A stretch of DNA of 47,898 nt from the NCBI GenBank assembly GCA_031553685.1, contig JAVBLE010000015.1, positions 1-47,898 on the forward strand, read 5' to 3'. The stretch is from JAFGVL01 sp031553685 (GTDB lineage: Bacteria; Bacteroidota; Bacteroidia; Bacteroidales; Paludibacteraceae). Position 1 is the stretch's first letter. Every line of letters starts with the position of its first letter. The translations under genes were made by a program, and so were the position numbers. The notes under the pieces are model-generated. The model had not been told where the DNA came from. It ran no database searches and worked only from the letters and a program-made list of their open reading frames with translations. Positions 7,690-15,388 of the stretch are shown piece after piece.

Positions 7690-8547
7690 TTATTTTTCAT
7701 TTAAATTATTCAAAAACCAATCATAACCCTCAATGTTTTGATATTCTTTAGGGATAGATTTCAATAAAATCCCTTTATCTTCATTCCAAACATCTTTCTT
7801 CTTTAAAACCTTTCGGTAATGATTTTCTTTGATATGACTTGGAAAAATGTATTCAATGGTGTCAATATTTAATCCATTCCATTTGTATTTATAAAGTTCG
7901 GCATTTCCCGGTTGTCCATAATCCATACCTCTGATTATTTTTTCTGTAGGCGAAAAAGTGGGATTGATAAAATCATATGCTGAGCTAAAAACACCTTGTT
8001 TTTCTAAATTCAAATACACAACATACGATTCGGCAAGACAGCAGCCCGAATTAGGGTACCAGTGCACAACGAAGTCTTTAGAACCATCACCATTCACATC
8101 AAAAATGGTATCGTTCATAAATGTCATTGCTTCTTGTTTGTGATGCAATAAAGGAAGCAACTGATCATTATTGACCTTAAAAAGATATAGATAAGTATTT
8201 ATATCACTTTGTGTTAGATTGATTAATAAATGTTTCTGTGAGTTTGAAAATAAATTACCCATTCTAATACCAACATTCATCTCAAAGCCATAATCAACAT
8301 TCCAAGCCTCTACTTGATATGTTTTTTCAAAGTTTTTATCATAAATATGCTTTCCAAGGCTGTCTATGGCACCATTTAATGATTGCTTTAATGTATTTTC
8401 CCAATTGATGCTATCTTGAATATCTTTTTCTTTTCGAGATAGTTTTTGAGTTTCATCTTTTGGGGTAATAGACTGATTTCTATTGTTATTACAAGAAAAA
8501 AGAGACAATAAAATGCAAAACAATAGTATTGGAGATATTTTTTTCAT
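7690..8547 (-). CDS. Lipoprotein of unknown function inside the btu operon
   Basis: The frame is open up to 8799, but the residues before Met85 are the btuF 3' end read in another frame. The ATG at 8547, followed by a lipoprotein signal peptide (MKKISPILLFCILLSLFSC, lipidation at Cys19), is the credible start and gives 285 residues. The remainder has no family I can name. It contains VNGDGSKDFVVHWYP, which resembles the acidic calcium-binding loop of FG-GAP-type repeats, followed by NSGCCLAESYVVYLN. It starts 5 bases after the btuF stop and ends 5 bases before btuC, so it is transcribed with the transporter. A role as an accessory cobalamin or corrinoid surface lipoprotein is possible but is only inferred from position. 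Confidence 0.75.
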   Translation of the reverse strand: MKKISPILLFCILLSLFSCNNNRNQSITPKDETQKLSRKEKDIQDSINWENTLKQSLNGAIDSLGKHIYDKNFEKTYQVEAWNVDYGFEMNVGIRMGNLFSNSQKHLLINLTQSDINTYLYLFKVNNDQLLPLLHHKQEAMTFMNDTIFDVNGDGSKDFVVHWYPNSGCCLAESYVVYLNLEKQGVFSSAYDFINPTFSPTEKIIRGMDYGQPGNAELYKYKWNGLNIDTIEYIFPSHIKENHYRKVLKKKDVWNEDKGILLKSIPKEYQNIEGYDWFLNNLNEK

Positions 8548-8552
8548 ACAAA

Positions 8553-9980
8553 CTATTCTAATCGTTTTACAAAAACAGGTTGATAATCGGTCATCAGTTC
8601 GGGGTGGAAAATCCAAATCAGGTCTTCCAAAATAATATCGGGACGGGCTACGCCGGTTTCGAGGAAATCGTTTGCTCCGGATGGCGTACAACGAGCATTG
8701 AAATTGAATACATGTTTGTTTTTTACGGCTGAAAATAAAGCGTGCCGTTCGTCTATTTTTATGAGTTCTTGCAACGAATAGGCAGGCGCAGCTATCCAAT
8801 AGTCGGCATTGCGGAACTTATCGAGGACTACTTCAAAATTGAGTGGAAGGCTGCCCACATTGGTGTCTGCGGCGTATGCGTATGATGCTCCGGCGTCAGC
8901 TATTAGTTGCGCCATGTAATTGCGTCCGGCGGGCATGTACCAGGTACCTTTGAAATTGCTGCCGCTTAATACGGTTGGCTTTTGGGGTAGGTTTTTGGCT
9001 TTGTTTTTGGCTTCTGTATATTTTTTTTCGATGGAGGAAAAAATACTGTCGGCAAGTAGTTCTTTGTCATAGAATGCTGCCATGAATTTAATCCATTCGG
9101 CACGCCCGAGTGGCGAGGATTCTGTCCATTCGTTGTCGTATATAATAGTAGTGCCGAGTTCGGAAAGGCGTTTGCCGACAGGGTCGTCTTGATTGTAACC
9201 GTTGAGGAAAAGGGCATCGGGCTGTAACAGTTGTATTTGCTCAATATTCGGACTGAAAGAGTCGCCGAGATTGTGCAGTTTGCCTTGCGTGTATTTTTGT
9301 TGTAAGATGGGATTGTAAGCGAGTTGTGGTGAACAGATGCCCGAAATGCTTTCGATTTCATTTATTAGTTGTAGAAATTCAAATTGCGAGCAACTGGTGG
9401 CACAGGTTTTATGTAGCGGGATGGTGATTTTTTGTCCGTCGTCGGGCGTTGTTGTTTGCTGGGTTTTTACTAAATAATAACGGGCGTAAACGGCATTTTT
9501 TTTCCATGGATTGAAAACGGTGATGCGCTTGTATCGTGGATAATAATCGACCGCGAAACCTTTGGCATACGAGATTGAGAGTGTGGAATCGGTTTTTGTG
9601 TCGGTGGTTTGCGGTTGTGTGGCGGGTTTGCACGAGAATAGCAAACTTGCAAGAAATATTGGAAAACAGATTTTAAAGGGAATGGTACGCCAACCCGCGT
9701 ATGCGGACGCGCGAGGGATGACTTCGACTGTGCTCAGCCACCGGCGGCACCCCGCAGTGAACCGGAATGGGAATGTGGTAGAGCCGTGGCGCGCCGCGGC
9801 TCTACAAACCGAATAGGAATGTGAGCGAGGAGTACAGCGGATAGCCCGACCCCGCCGACGACAGTGGAGACGCGGCGTGCCGCGTCCGTACAAACGAGAG
9901 AGCACGCGGCGGGGACGCGCCCAAATTGTTTTTTGAGGTTTTTTGAGTTGTGTGAAAGTGAGTTTTTTGAAATCGATCAT
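8553..9980 (-). CDS. btuF: Cobalamin ABC transporter, substrate-binding lipoprotein, with disrupted 5' end
   Basis: The body is a FecB/BtuF-type periplasmic binding protein: two lobes, with PTVLSGSNFKGTWYMPAGRNYMAQLIADAGASY in the middle and PDIILEDLIWIFHPEL near the end. A lipoprotein signal peptide (KICFPIFLASLLFSC, lipidation at Cys117 of the long frame) lies far inside the frame. The only ATG in frame before it is at 9980, next to the cobalamin riboswitch. Residues about 19-99 are Arg-rich low-complexity sequence translated from inserted palindromic repeats (9684-9926). The likely ancestral start was the short peptide at 9980 running directly into the signal sequence. The reading frame stays open through the insert, but an 80-residue basic extension before a lipoprotein signal should impair export. 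An ATT at 9683 is the only other conceivable start close by. It captures cobalamin and delivers it to BtuC. Confidence 0.78.
   Translation of the reverse strand: MIDFKKLTFTQLKKPQKTIWARPRRVLSRLYGRGTPRLHCRRRGRAIRCTPRSHSYSVCRAAARHGSTTFPFRFTAGCRRWLSTVEVIPRASAYAGWRTIPFKICFPIFLASLLFSCKPATQPQTTDTKTDSTLSISYAKGFAVDYYPRYKRITVFNPWKKNAVYARYYLVKTQQTTTPDDGQKITIPLHKTCATSCSQFEFLQLINEIESISGICSPQLAYNPILQQKYTQGKLHNLGDSFSPNIEQIQLLQPDALFLNGYNQDDPVGKRLSELGTTIIYDNEWTESSPLGRAEWIKFMAAFYDKELLADSIFSSIEKKYTEAKNKAKNLPQKPTVLSGSNFKGTWYMPAGRNYMAQLIADAGASYAYAADTNVGSLPLNFEVVLDKFRNADYWIAAPAYSLQELIKIDERHALFSAVKNKHVFNFNARCTPSGANDFLETGVARPDIILEDLIWIFHPELMTDYQPVFVKRLE
9684..9926. repeat. GC-rich composite repeat inserted in the 5' end of btuF
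   Basis: The block is much richer in G+C than its surroundings. It holds two GTAG...CTAC family palindromes: 9778-9805 (GTAGAGCCGTGG...CGGCTCTAC, one mismatch) and 9864-9891 (GAGACGCGG...CCGCGTCCGTAC). It also holds the dispersed word ACTTCGACTGTGCTCAGCCACC (9721-9742). Its ends are inferred from where the translated protein changes from low complexity to a normal signal sequence. Confidence 0.6.
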
Positions 9981-10012
9981 CGCCCCGATAATTTTTAGTG
10001 ATTAATGGGCAT

Positions 10013-10174
10013 TTGGCAAGGTTTTCCGGCTTGTTTCATTTATTGCGCCTTCCCATTTTTCGGGCGAAAAACAGTGGCTTTTGCGATAAATTTTGAGTGA
10101 AACATACGGCTGCGGGGGCAGCTATTGATTTTTCCTGCGGGAGGAAGTACAATATTCCCTACTCCAAATGCACC
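10013..10174 (-). ncRNA. Cobalamin riboswitch upstream of the btu operon
   Basis: Read on the minus strand the conserved blocks of the cobalamin riboswitch appear in order: GGTGCATTTGG and AGTAGGGAAT at the 5' end, CTGCCCCCGCAGCCGTA, AGCCACTG, ATGGGAAGGCGC, and the B12-box-like AAGCCGGAAAACCTTGCC (10032-10015). The 5' end follows the -7 box at 10177-10184 directly. A short GCCC/GGGC hairpin lies between the B12 box and the ATG at 9980 and could be the expression platform. The element represses the downstream genes when adenosylcobalamin is plentiful, which identifies the transporter as a cobalamin importer. Confidence 0.88.
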
Positions 10175-10176
10175 GG

Positions 10177-10184
10177 CAAAGGTA
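10177..10184 (-). promoter_or_regulatory. Promoter -7 box TACCTTTG for the btu operon
   Basis: On the minus strand TACCTTTG matches TAnnTTTG exactly, and the riboswitch begins three bases downstream. A TTCG about 20 bases upstream is a possible -33 box. It is back to back with the gmd promoter. Confidence 0.7.
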
Positions 10185-10214
10185 ATATTTAATTGTGTAT
10201 TTTTCGAACATCTA

Positions 10215-10245
10215 TTTTATTTGTAAATAAAAAAAGCTACTTTTG
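10215..10245 (+). promoter_or_regulatory. Promoter of the polysaccharide locus (TTTT-N19-TACTTTTG)
   Basis: TACTTTTG at 10238-10245 matches TAnnTTTG, with TTTT at 10215-10218 in place of the -33 TTTG at 19-base spacing. It lies 43 bases before gmd and is the only clear promoter box I found between here and the terminator at 30015. Confidence 0.65.
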
Positions 10246-10288
10246 CCGTTTGTGTTACTTTAACAATTTTGGGAAAAAATTTTAGAAT

Positions 10289-11440
10289 ATGTCGAAAATT
10301 GCATTGATTACCGGAATTACCGGACAAGACGGAGCTTATCTGGCTGAATATCTGATAAAAAAGGGTTATATTGTGCACGGATTAAAGCGCCGTTCGTCGC
10401 TGTTTAATACGGATCGGATTGACCATTTGTACCAAGATCCGCACGAAACGAATAAAAATTTAATTCTTCATTATGGTGATTTGACTGATAGTATGAATAT
10501 TACTCGTCTTATTGGTGAAATTCAGCCGGATGAAATTTATAATTTGGCGGCGATGAGTCATGTGAAAGTGAGTTTTGATACGCCCGAATATACGGCGAAT
10601 GCTGATGGCATTGGTACTCTTCGCATACTGGAAGCGGTTCGTTTGCTTGGTTTGACTAAGAAAACGCGTATTTATCAGGCTTCTACTTCGGAGCTTTATG
10701 GCTTAGTTCAAGAAATTCCACAAAAAGAAACTACTCCATTTTATCCGCGCAGCCCGTATGCGGTGGCTAAAATGTATGCTTACTGGATTACGGTGAATTA
10801 CCGCGAGGCTTACAGTATGCATGCTTCCAATGGTATTTTGTTTAATCATGAATCGCCTTTGCGTGGGGAGACTTTTGTAACGAGGAAAGTAACCCGTGCG
10901 GTGTCTAAAATTGCTTTGGGACTTCAAAAACAGGTGTTTATGGGCAACCTTTCGGCGCAGCGCGATTGGGGTCATGCAAAGGATTATATCAAAGCGATGT
11001 ATCTTATTTTGCAACAAGAACAAGCTGATGACTATATTATAGCGACCGGTGTAACTACGACTATTCGTAAATTTATTGACATGGCGTTTGCCGAAGTGGG
11101 AGTGGGGATTGAATTTAAAGGTGTAGATGCAGAAGAAAAAGGATTTATTTCTTCTATTGATGAAAAAATATTCAATGCAACTGTTGGTGAAAAGCATTTG
11201 GCTGACTTGAGAAAACGCATGGGTGAACAAGTGGTGGGTGTTGATCCGAAATATTTCCGTCCGACAGAGGTAGAATTACTTATTGGCGACCCGACTAAAT
11301 CGAAAACCAGGCTTGGCTGGGAGCCTGAATATGACCTTGCAGGATTGGTGAAAGACATGATGCAAAGCGATGTGAAGCTGATGCAGAAGGATTCGTATTT
11401 GAAAGAGGGTGGTTATCAGGTGTTGAATTATTTTGAATAA
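10289..11440 (+). CDS. gmd: GDP-mannose 4,6-dehydratase
   Basis: This cytoplasmic 383-residue enzyme converts GDP-D-mannose to GDP-4-keto-6-deoxymannose, the first step towards GDP-L-fucose and related sugars. It is an extended SDR with the nucleotide-binding motif GITGQDG at residues 9-15, KRRSSLFNTDRIDHLY at 34-48, the catalytic STSE (Thr133, Glu135) and YAVAK (Tyr157, Lys161), and RDWGHAKDY further on. Length and motifs fit Gmd. It is the first gene of the locus, behind its own promoter. fcl lies downstream, separated by a small GxxExxY gene and its repeats, so the two make GDP-L-fucose together. Confidence 0.96.
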   Translation: MSKIALITGITGQDGAYLAEYLIKKGYIVHGLKRRSSLFNTDRIDHLYQDPHETNKNLILHYGDLTDSMNITRLIGEIQPDEIYNLAAMSHVKVSFDTPEYTANADGIGTLRILEAVRLLGLTKKTRIYQASTSELYGLVQEIPQKETTPFYPRSPYAVAKMYAYWITVNYREAYSMHASNGILFNHESPLRGETFVTRKVTRAVSKIALGLQKQVFMGNLSAQRDWGHAKDYIKAMYLILQQEQADDYIIATGVTTTIRKFIDMAFAEVGVGIEFKGVDAEEKGFISSIDEKIFNATVGEKHLADLRKRMGEQVVGVDPKYFRPTEVELLIGDPTKSKTRLGWEPEYDLAGLVKDMMQSDVKLMQKDSYLKEGGYQVLNYFE

Positions 11441-11448
11441 AAATGCGA

Positions 11449-11523
11449 TTAACCGCAAAGATCGCAAAAGAATCCGCGAAGAATTAATATTTACTTTGCG
11501 TTCCATTGCGCCTTAGCGGTTAA
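11449..11523. repeat. Inverted repeat upstream of the GxxExxY gene
   Basis: TTAACCGCAAAGATCGCAAA at the left is matched at the right by TTTGCGTTCCATTGCGCC followed by TTAGCGGTTAA, an imperfect hairpin of about 75 bases. The same ACCGCNAAG / CTTNGCGGT words bracket the GxxExxY gene on its other side. Confidence 0.7.
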
Positions 11524-11535
11524 AATAAAGATAAT

Positions 11536-11913
11536 ATGACAGAGAATGAAATCTCGAGGTTTGTTTTTGAGGCAGGGCTGAAAGTACATAGGGCTTTGGG
11601 TCCGGGTTTGTTAGAAAGCGCTTACGAAGAGTGTCTTTATTATGAACTGCAAAAATCCGGTTTGAAAGTAGAAAAACAAAAACCGTTGCCTTTAGTTTAT
11701 GAAGATGTTAGACTTGATGCCGGTTATCGAATGGATTTACTGGTCGAAGGAAAATTGGTAGTAGAAATAAAAGCGGTTGAAGCACTGAATGATTTACATA
11801 TGGCACAAATATTAACTTATTTGAAATTAAGTCATTGTAAATTGGGATTGTTGATTAATTTTAATACAACATTATTTAAGACGGGAGTACGCAGAGTGGT
11901 AAATGGGTTATAA
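11536..11913 (+). CDS. GxxExxY family protein
   Basis: This 125-residue protein carries the family signature around residues 22-32 (GPGLLESAYEECLYYEL), followed by VEKQKPLPLVYED, DLLVEGKLVVEIKA and LKLSHCKLGLLINF. The D...EIK arrangement recalls PD-(D/E)XK nuclease-like folds, but the activity of the family is not established as far as I know. It interrupts gmd-fcl and is bracketed on both sides by inverted repeats, as if gene and repeats form one movable unit. A broken second copy lies at 20763-21023. It has no evident role in polysaccharide synthesis. Confidence 0.88.
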   Translation: MTENEISRFVFEAGLKVHRALGPGLLESAYEECLYYELQKSGLKVEKQKPLPLVYEDVRLDAGYRMDLLVEGKLVVEIKAVEALNDLHMAQILTYLKLSHCKLGLLINFNTTLFKTGVRRVVNGL

Positions 11914-11923
11914 ATACAATAAA

Positions 11924-12079
11924 TTAACCGCTAAGAACGCAAAGCATTCGTAAAGGATAAAACAAATATTCCTTGCGTTTCCTTAGCACTCTTCGCGGTA
12001 AAAAACGCTAACCGCAAGGAACGCAAAGCACTTGCAAGGGAAAATATATATTGCGTTCCTTTGCGCCCTTTGCGGTAAA
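11924..12079. repeat. Two tandem inverted repeats downstream of the GxxExxY gene
   Basis: The first pair is TTAACCGCTAAGAACGCAAA...TTAGCACTCTTCGCGGTAA (11924-12002). The second is CTAACCGCAAGGAACGCAAAG...GCGTTCCTTTGCG...TTTGCGGTAA (about 12008-12078). They resemble the element at 11449-11523. The second ends five bases before the ATG of fcl, so the native leader of fcl has been replaced by repeat. Confidence 0.7.
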
Positions 12080-12083
12080 AAGT

Positions 12084-13166
12084 ATGAATAAAGATAGTAA
12101 AATATATGTTGCAGGGCACCTTGGATTGGTTGGTTCTGCTATTTGGAAGAATTTGCAATCGAAAGGCTATACGAATTTGATCGGTCGGTCTTTTGAGGAT
12201 TTGGATTTAAGAAACCAACAGGCAGTTGCCGATTTTTTTGCAGCAGAGAAGCCGGAATATGTATTCTTGGCAGCAGCTAAAGTGGGTGGAATTATTGCCA
12301 ACAATACTTATCGTGCCGATTTTATTTATGAAAATTTGCAGATACAGAATAATATCATTCACCAGTCGTATGTGAATGGCGTGAAAAAACTTTGCTTTTT
12401 GGGTAGCACTTGCATTTATCCGCGCGAAGCTCCACAGCCGATGCCCGAAGATTGTTTGCTGACATCGCCGCTCGAATATACTAATGAGCCTTATGCGGTA
12501 GCCAAAATTGCCGGTATCAAAATGTGCGAAAGCTATAACTTGCAATACGGAACGAATTTTATTGCCGTAATGCCGACTAATTTGTATGGTCCGAATGATA
12601 ATTTTAATTTGGAAACTTCGCATGTACTGCCGGCGCTGATCCGTAAAATTCATTTAGGGAAATGCTTGCAGAATAACGATTGGGAAGCTATTCAAAAAGA
12701 CTTGAACAAACGCCCGATTGAGGGTGTAAACGGAAATTCGCTCCAAGAAGAAATTTTGAACAAATTGGCCAAATATGGTGTTTCGACAGAAAATGGAACT
12801 GCGCGCGTTGAGGTTTGGGGCACAGGCACACCGATGCGCGAATTCCTTTGGAGCGAAGATATGGCTGATGCGACAGTTTTTGTAATGGAACGCGTTGATT
12901 TTAAAGATACCTATCTGTCCGGAGCAAAGGAAATTCGCAATACACATATTAATATTGGTACCGGTAAAGATATTTCGATAAAAAATATTGCCGAAATTAT
13001 AAAACAAACGATTGGCTTTGGAGGCGAAATCTTTTTCAACGCCGCTAAACCCGACGGAACAATGAAAAAACTAATTCAAGTAGATAAAATTAATAAATTG
13101 GGCTGGAAACATTCGGTCGAAATAGAACAAGGCATAAAGATGATGTATGATTGGTACACAAGATAA
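12084..13166 (+). CDS. fcl: GDP-L-fucose synthase
   Basis: This 360-residue enzyme epimerises and reduces GDP-4-keto-6-deoxymannose to GDP-L-fucose using NADPH. The nucleotide-binding motif GHLGLVG is at residues 11-17. Further on are AAKVGGI, LGSTCIYPREAPQPMPE (catalytic Ser and Cys region), and EPYAVAKIAGIKMCE (catalytic Tyr and Lys). It is longer than the roughly 320-residue enterobacterial enzyme because of an insertion around NDWEAIQKDLNKRPIEG. The frame is open from 12051, but those 11 codons are repeat sequence; the ATG at 12084 gives a normal N terminus. It acts directly after gmd. Confidence 0.95.
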   Translation: MNKDSKIYVAGHLGLVGSAIWKNLQSKGYTNLIGRSFEDLDLRNQQAVADFFAAEKPEYVFLAAAKVGGIIANNTYRADFIYENLQIQNNIIHQSYVNGVKKLCFLGSTCIYPREAPQPMPEDCLLTSPLEYTNEPYAVAKIAGIKMCESYNLQYGTNFIAVMPTNLYGPNDNFNLETSHVLPALIRKIHLGKCLQNNDWEAIQKDLNKRPIEGVNGNSLQEEILNKLAKYGVSTENGTARVEVWGTGTPMREFLWSEDMADATVFVMERVDFKDTYLSGAKEIRNTHINIGTGKDISIKNIAEIIKQTIGFGGEIFFNAAKPDGTMKKLIQVDKINKLGWKHSVEIEQGIKMMYDWYTR

Positions 13167-13204
13167 TTTTTGAACCTTGAACCTTGAACTTTGAATAATT
13201 AAAT

Positions 13205-14077
13205 ATGGCAGAAGATATACTTTTAGAAAAAAACGAGAGATGGAGTACGGAGATTAAGCCTCGCACAGGTTTATTTGATGTGAACTTTAAAGAGATTTGG
13301 AATTATCGGGATTTGTACACCATGTTTGTAAAACGGGATATCATTACTTCGTATAAGCAAACAATACTTGGTCCTCTTTGGTTTTTTATCCAACCCATAA
13401 TGACTACTATAATGTATATGGTTGTTTTTGGTGGAATAGCAGGAATCAGTACCGATGGACTACCGCAACCGTTGTTTTATTTGTCGGGAATTTGTTTGTG
13501 GCAATATTTTTCTACTTGCTTGACCAGTACATCTAATACCTTTTTGGCAAATGCCGGTATTTTTGGAAAAGTATATTTTCCTCGTTTGATATCGCCGCTT
13601 TCCACAGTAACATCGAATTTAATTCGTTTCTTTATACAGTTTGGATTGTTTGTGCTGGTGTATCTATACTATGTTATTTTTACCGATGTGCACATTGCAC
13701 CCAACATTTATATATTATTATTTCCAGTTCTGATTATAATGATGGCAGGCTTGGCATTAGGCTTTGGAATTCTGTTTTCATCCATGACTACTAAATATAG
13801 GGACCTGACATTATTACTCAGTTTTTTTGTGCAGTTGTGGATGTACGCCACTCCGGTTATTTATCCATTAAGTACCATTACCAATGAAAAATTGAAATTA
13901 ATAATGTCGCTTAACCCGCTGACTTCGATTGTGGAAACATTTAAGTATAGCATACTGGGCACGGGAAGTTTTAGCTGGTGGTCGTTAGGATATAGTTTTG
14001 GGTTTATGGTTGTACTGATGGCGATTGGCATTGTGATATTTAACCGGGTACAACGGAGTTTTATGGATACGGTGTAA
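13205..14077 (+). CDS. wzm: Polysaccharide ABC exporter, membrane subunit
   Basis: This 290-residue protein is an ABC-2 type permease of the O-antigen/teichoic-acid exporter family. The N-terminal cytoplasmic segment ends in LYTMFVKRDIITSYKQTILGPLWFFIQP, typical of Wzm, and about six hydrophobic helices follow (for example 68-90, 120-150, 170-195, 230-250, 262-282). With the Wzt ATPase it exports undecaprenyl-diphosphate-linked glycan across the inner membrane. Its partner gene lies about 7 kb downstream (21087), not next to it as is usual. It is followed after one base by the small SMR-like gene. The 38-base gap to fcl is made of repeated TTGAACCTTGAA words. Confidence 0.92.
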   Translation: MAEDILLEKNERWSTEIKPRTGLFDVNFKEIWNYRDLYTMFVKRDIITSYKQTILGPLWFFIQPIMTTIMYMVVFGGIAGISTDGLPQPLFYLSGICLWQYFSTCLTSTSNTFLANAGIFGKVYFPRLISPLSTVTSNLIRFFIQFGLFVLVYLYYVIFTDVHIAPNIYILLFPVLIIMMAGLALGFGILFSSMTTKYRDLTLLLSFFVQLWMYATPVIYPLSTITNEKLKLIMSLNPLTSIVETFKYSILGTGSFSWWSLGYSFGFMVVLMAIGIVIFNRVQRSFMDTV

Positions 14078-14078
14078 T

Positions 14079-14447
14079 ATGGGGTATTTATATATTTTTG
14101 GAACAATATTGTTTACTATTTATGGGCAAATGATTTTAAAATGGCGTTTGTCGGCACTTAAATTTGTTTTGCCCGAAGGTGGATTAATTGAAAAGATTAT
14201 TCCATTATTTAAAGTTGTTTTTGATCCGTTTATATTTTCGGGATTTGTTTCGGCTTTTATAGCTTCACTCTTTTGGATGGCGGCTATGACAAAGTTTGAA
14301 ATAACTTATGCTTATCCGTTTATGAGCCTATCTCCGGCATTGGTATTTATGTTGGGGATATTTTTATTGGGAGAAACTTTTACTATTGGTAAGTTAGTGG
14401 GATTAATTTTGATTATTTTAGGTATAATTGTTACAGTGAAATTTTAG
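14079..14447 (+). CDS. Small four-helix SMR/EamA-like membrane protein
   Basis: This 122-residue protein has four predicted membrane helices, GxIL-type packing and the segments ITYAYPFMSLSPALVFMLGIFLLGETFTIGKLVGLILIILGIIV, characteristic of small-multidrug-resistance-like and ArnE/ArnF-like proteins. The next gene, two bases on, encodes a polyprenyl-phosphate glycosyltransferase. By analogy with ArnE/F beside ArnC, and with GtrA beside GtrB, the likely job is to flip an undecaprenyl-phosphate-linked sugar to the periplasmic face. That role is inferred from neighbourhood and family. It begins one base after wzm ends, so translation is probably coupled. Confidence 0.75.
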   Translation: MGYLYIFGTILFTIYGQMILKWRLSALKFVLPEGGLIEKIIPLFKVVFDPFIFSGFVSAFIASLFWMAAMTKFEITYAYPFMSLSPALVFMLGIFLLGETFTIGKLVGLILIILGIIVTVKF

Positions 14448-14449
14448 AA

Positions 14450-15388
14450 ATGCAAAATGTTCCTCATATATCAGTTGTTTCACCTATTTACAGGGCAGAA
14501 AATATTGTATCCGAGTTGGTAAAACAATTGCATGAAAATTTATCTAAAATAACGAATGATTACGAAATTATTTTAGTAAATGACGCTTCGCCCGATAACT
14601 CCTGGCAAAAAATGCAAGAAGAATGCAATAAAGATAATCGGGTAAAAGGAATTAACTTGAGTCGGAATTTTGGTCAGCATTATTCTATTACAGCCGGGCT
14701 TCAGTATGCAAAAGGCGAGTGGATAGTGGTAATGGATTGCGATTTGCAGGACAGACCGGATGAAATTCCAAATTTATATAATAAGGCGCAAGAAGGCTGG
14801 GATATTGTTTATGCTCAACGAGAAGCAAGAAAAGATAATTTCTTAAAGAAAATGTCATCGAAAATCTTCTTTATTATTTATGATTATTTAAGTGGTTTAA
14901 AGTCTGACGGTTCAATCGCAAATTTTGGCATATATAATCAAAAGGTTATTCAGGAATATAATAAAATGAAAGAGTTGGCGCGTTCATTTCCTTCACTCAT
15001 AACCTACTTAGGATTTAGAACAACAGCTATTCCAGTTATTCATGCTGAAAGAGCAGAGGGTTCATCTTCGTACACATTGAGAAAATTATTAAGATTATCT
15101 TCCGATGTAATATTGTCAAATAGTAATAAACCACTGAAATTGGCAGTTAAATTAGGCTTCTCCATATCATTAATTTCTTTTTTATTAGCATTGTATAATG
15201 TGATTGCTCATTTATTTGGTGTTATTAAAGTACCAGGATTTACAACAACAATATTTTCTATTTGGTTTGTGGGAGGTTTAATTTTGTTCCTTTTAGGAAT
15301 AGTGGGTTTATATGTTGGGAAGATTTTTGACCAAGTTAAAGAAAGACAGTTGTATATTGTACAAGAGAAGTTAAACTTTGAAAAATGA
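14450..15388 (+). CDS. Polyprenyl-phosphate glycosyltransferase (GT2, GtrB/ArnC-like)
   Basis: This 312-residue protein has a GT2 domain (residues 1-230) with SVVSPIYRAENIVSELV, ILVNDASPDNSW, INLSRNFGQHYSITAGL and VVMDCDLQDRPDEIP (the metal-binding DXD region), then two C-terminal membrane helices at about 236-257 and 268-295. This is the layout of dolichol-phosphate-mannose-synthase-like enzymes such as GtrB and ArnC, which transfer a sugar from a nucleotide donor to undecaprenyl phosphate at the inner membrane. Its neighbour is a flippase-like SMR protein. The sugar is unknown; an acylated amino sugar made by the next genes is a plausible candidate. It overlaps the following acyltransferase gene by four bases. 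Confidence 0.88.
   Translation: MQNVPHISVVSPIYRAENIVSELVKQLHENLSKITNDYEIILVNDASPDNSWQKMQEECNKDNRVKGINLSRNFGQHYSITAGLQYAKGEWIVVMDCDLQDRPDEIPNLYNKAQEGWDIVYAQREARKDNFLKKMSSKIFFIIYDYLSGLKSDGSIANFGIYNQKVIQEYNKMKELARSFPSLITYLGFRTTAIPVIHAERAEGSSSYTLRKLLRLSSDVILSNSNKPLKLAVKLGFSISLISFLLALYNVIAHLFGVIKVPGFTTTIFSIWFVGGLILFLLGIVGLYVGKIFDQVKERQLYIVQEKLNFEK

Noticed and set aside
8548..8799. Longer version of the lipoprotein gene in the btu operon, starting at 8799
   Set aside because: The extra 84 codons are the btuF 3' end read out of frame and would bury a normal lipoprotein signal peptide. The ATG at 8547 is clearly better.
11536..11913. GxxExxY protein as a polysaccharide enzyme
   Set aside because: The family occurs in many unrelated contexts, and here the gene sits between its own repeats, so operon membership looks accidental.
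12051..12083. Earlier start of fcl at 12051
   Set aside because: The eleven extra codons are translated from the ACCGCAAAG repeat; the conserved N terminus begins at 12084.
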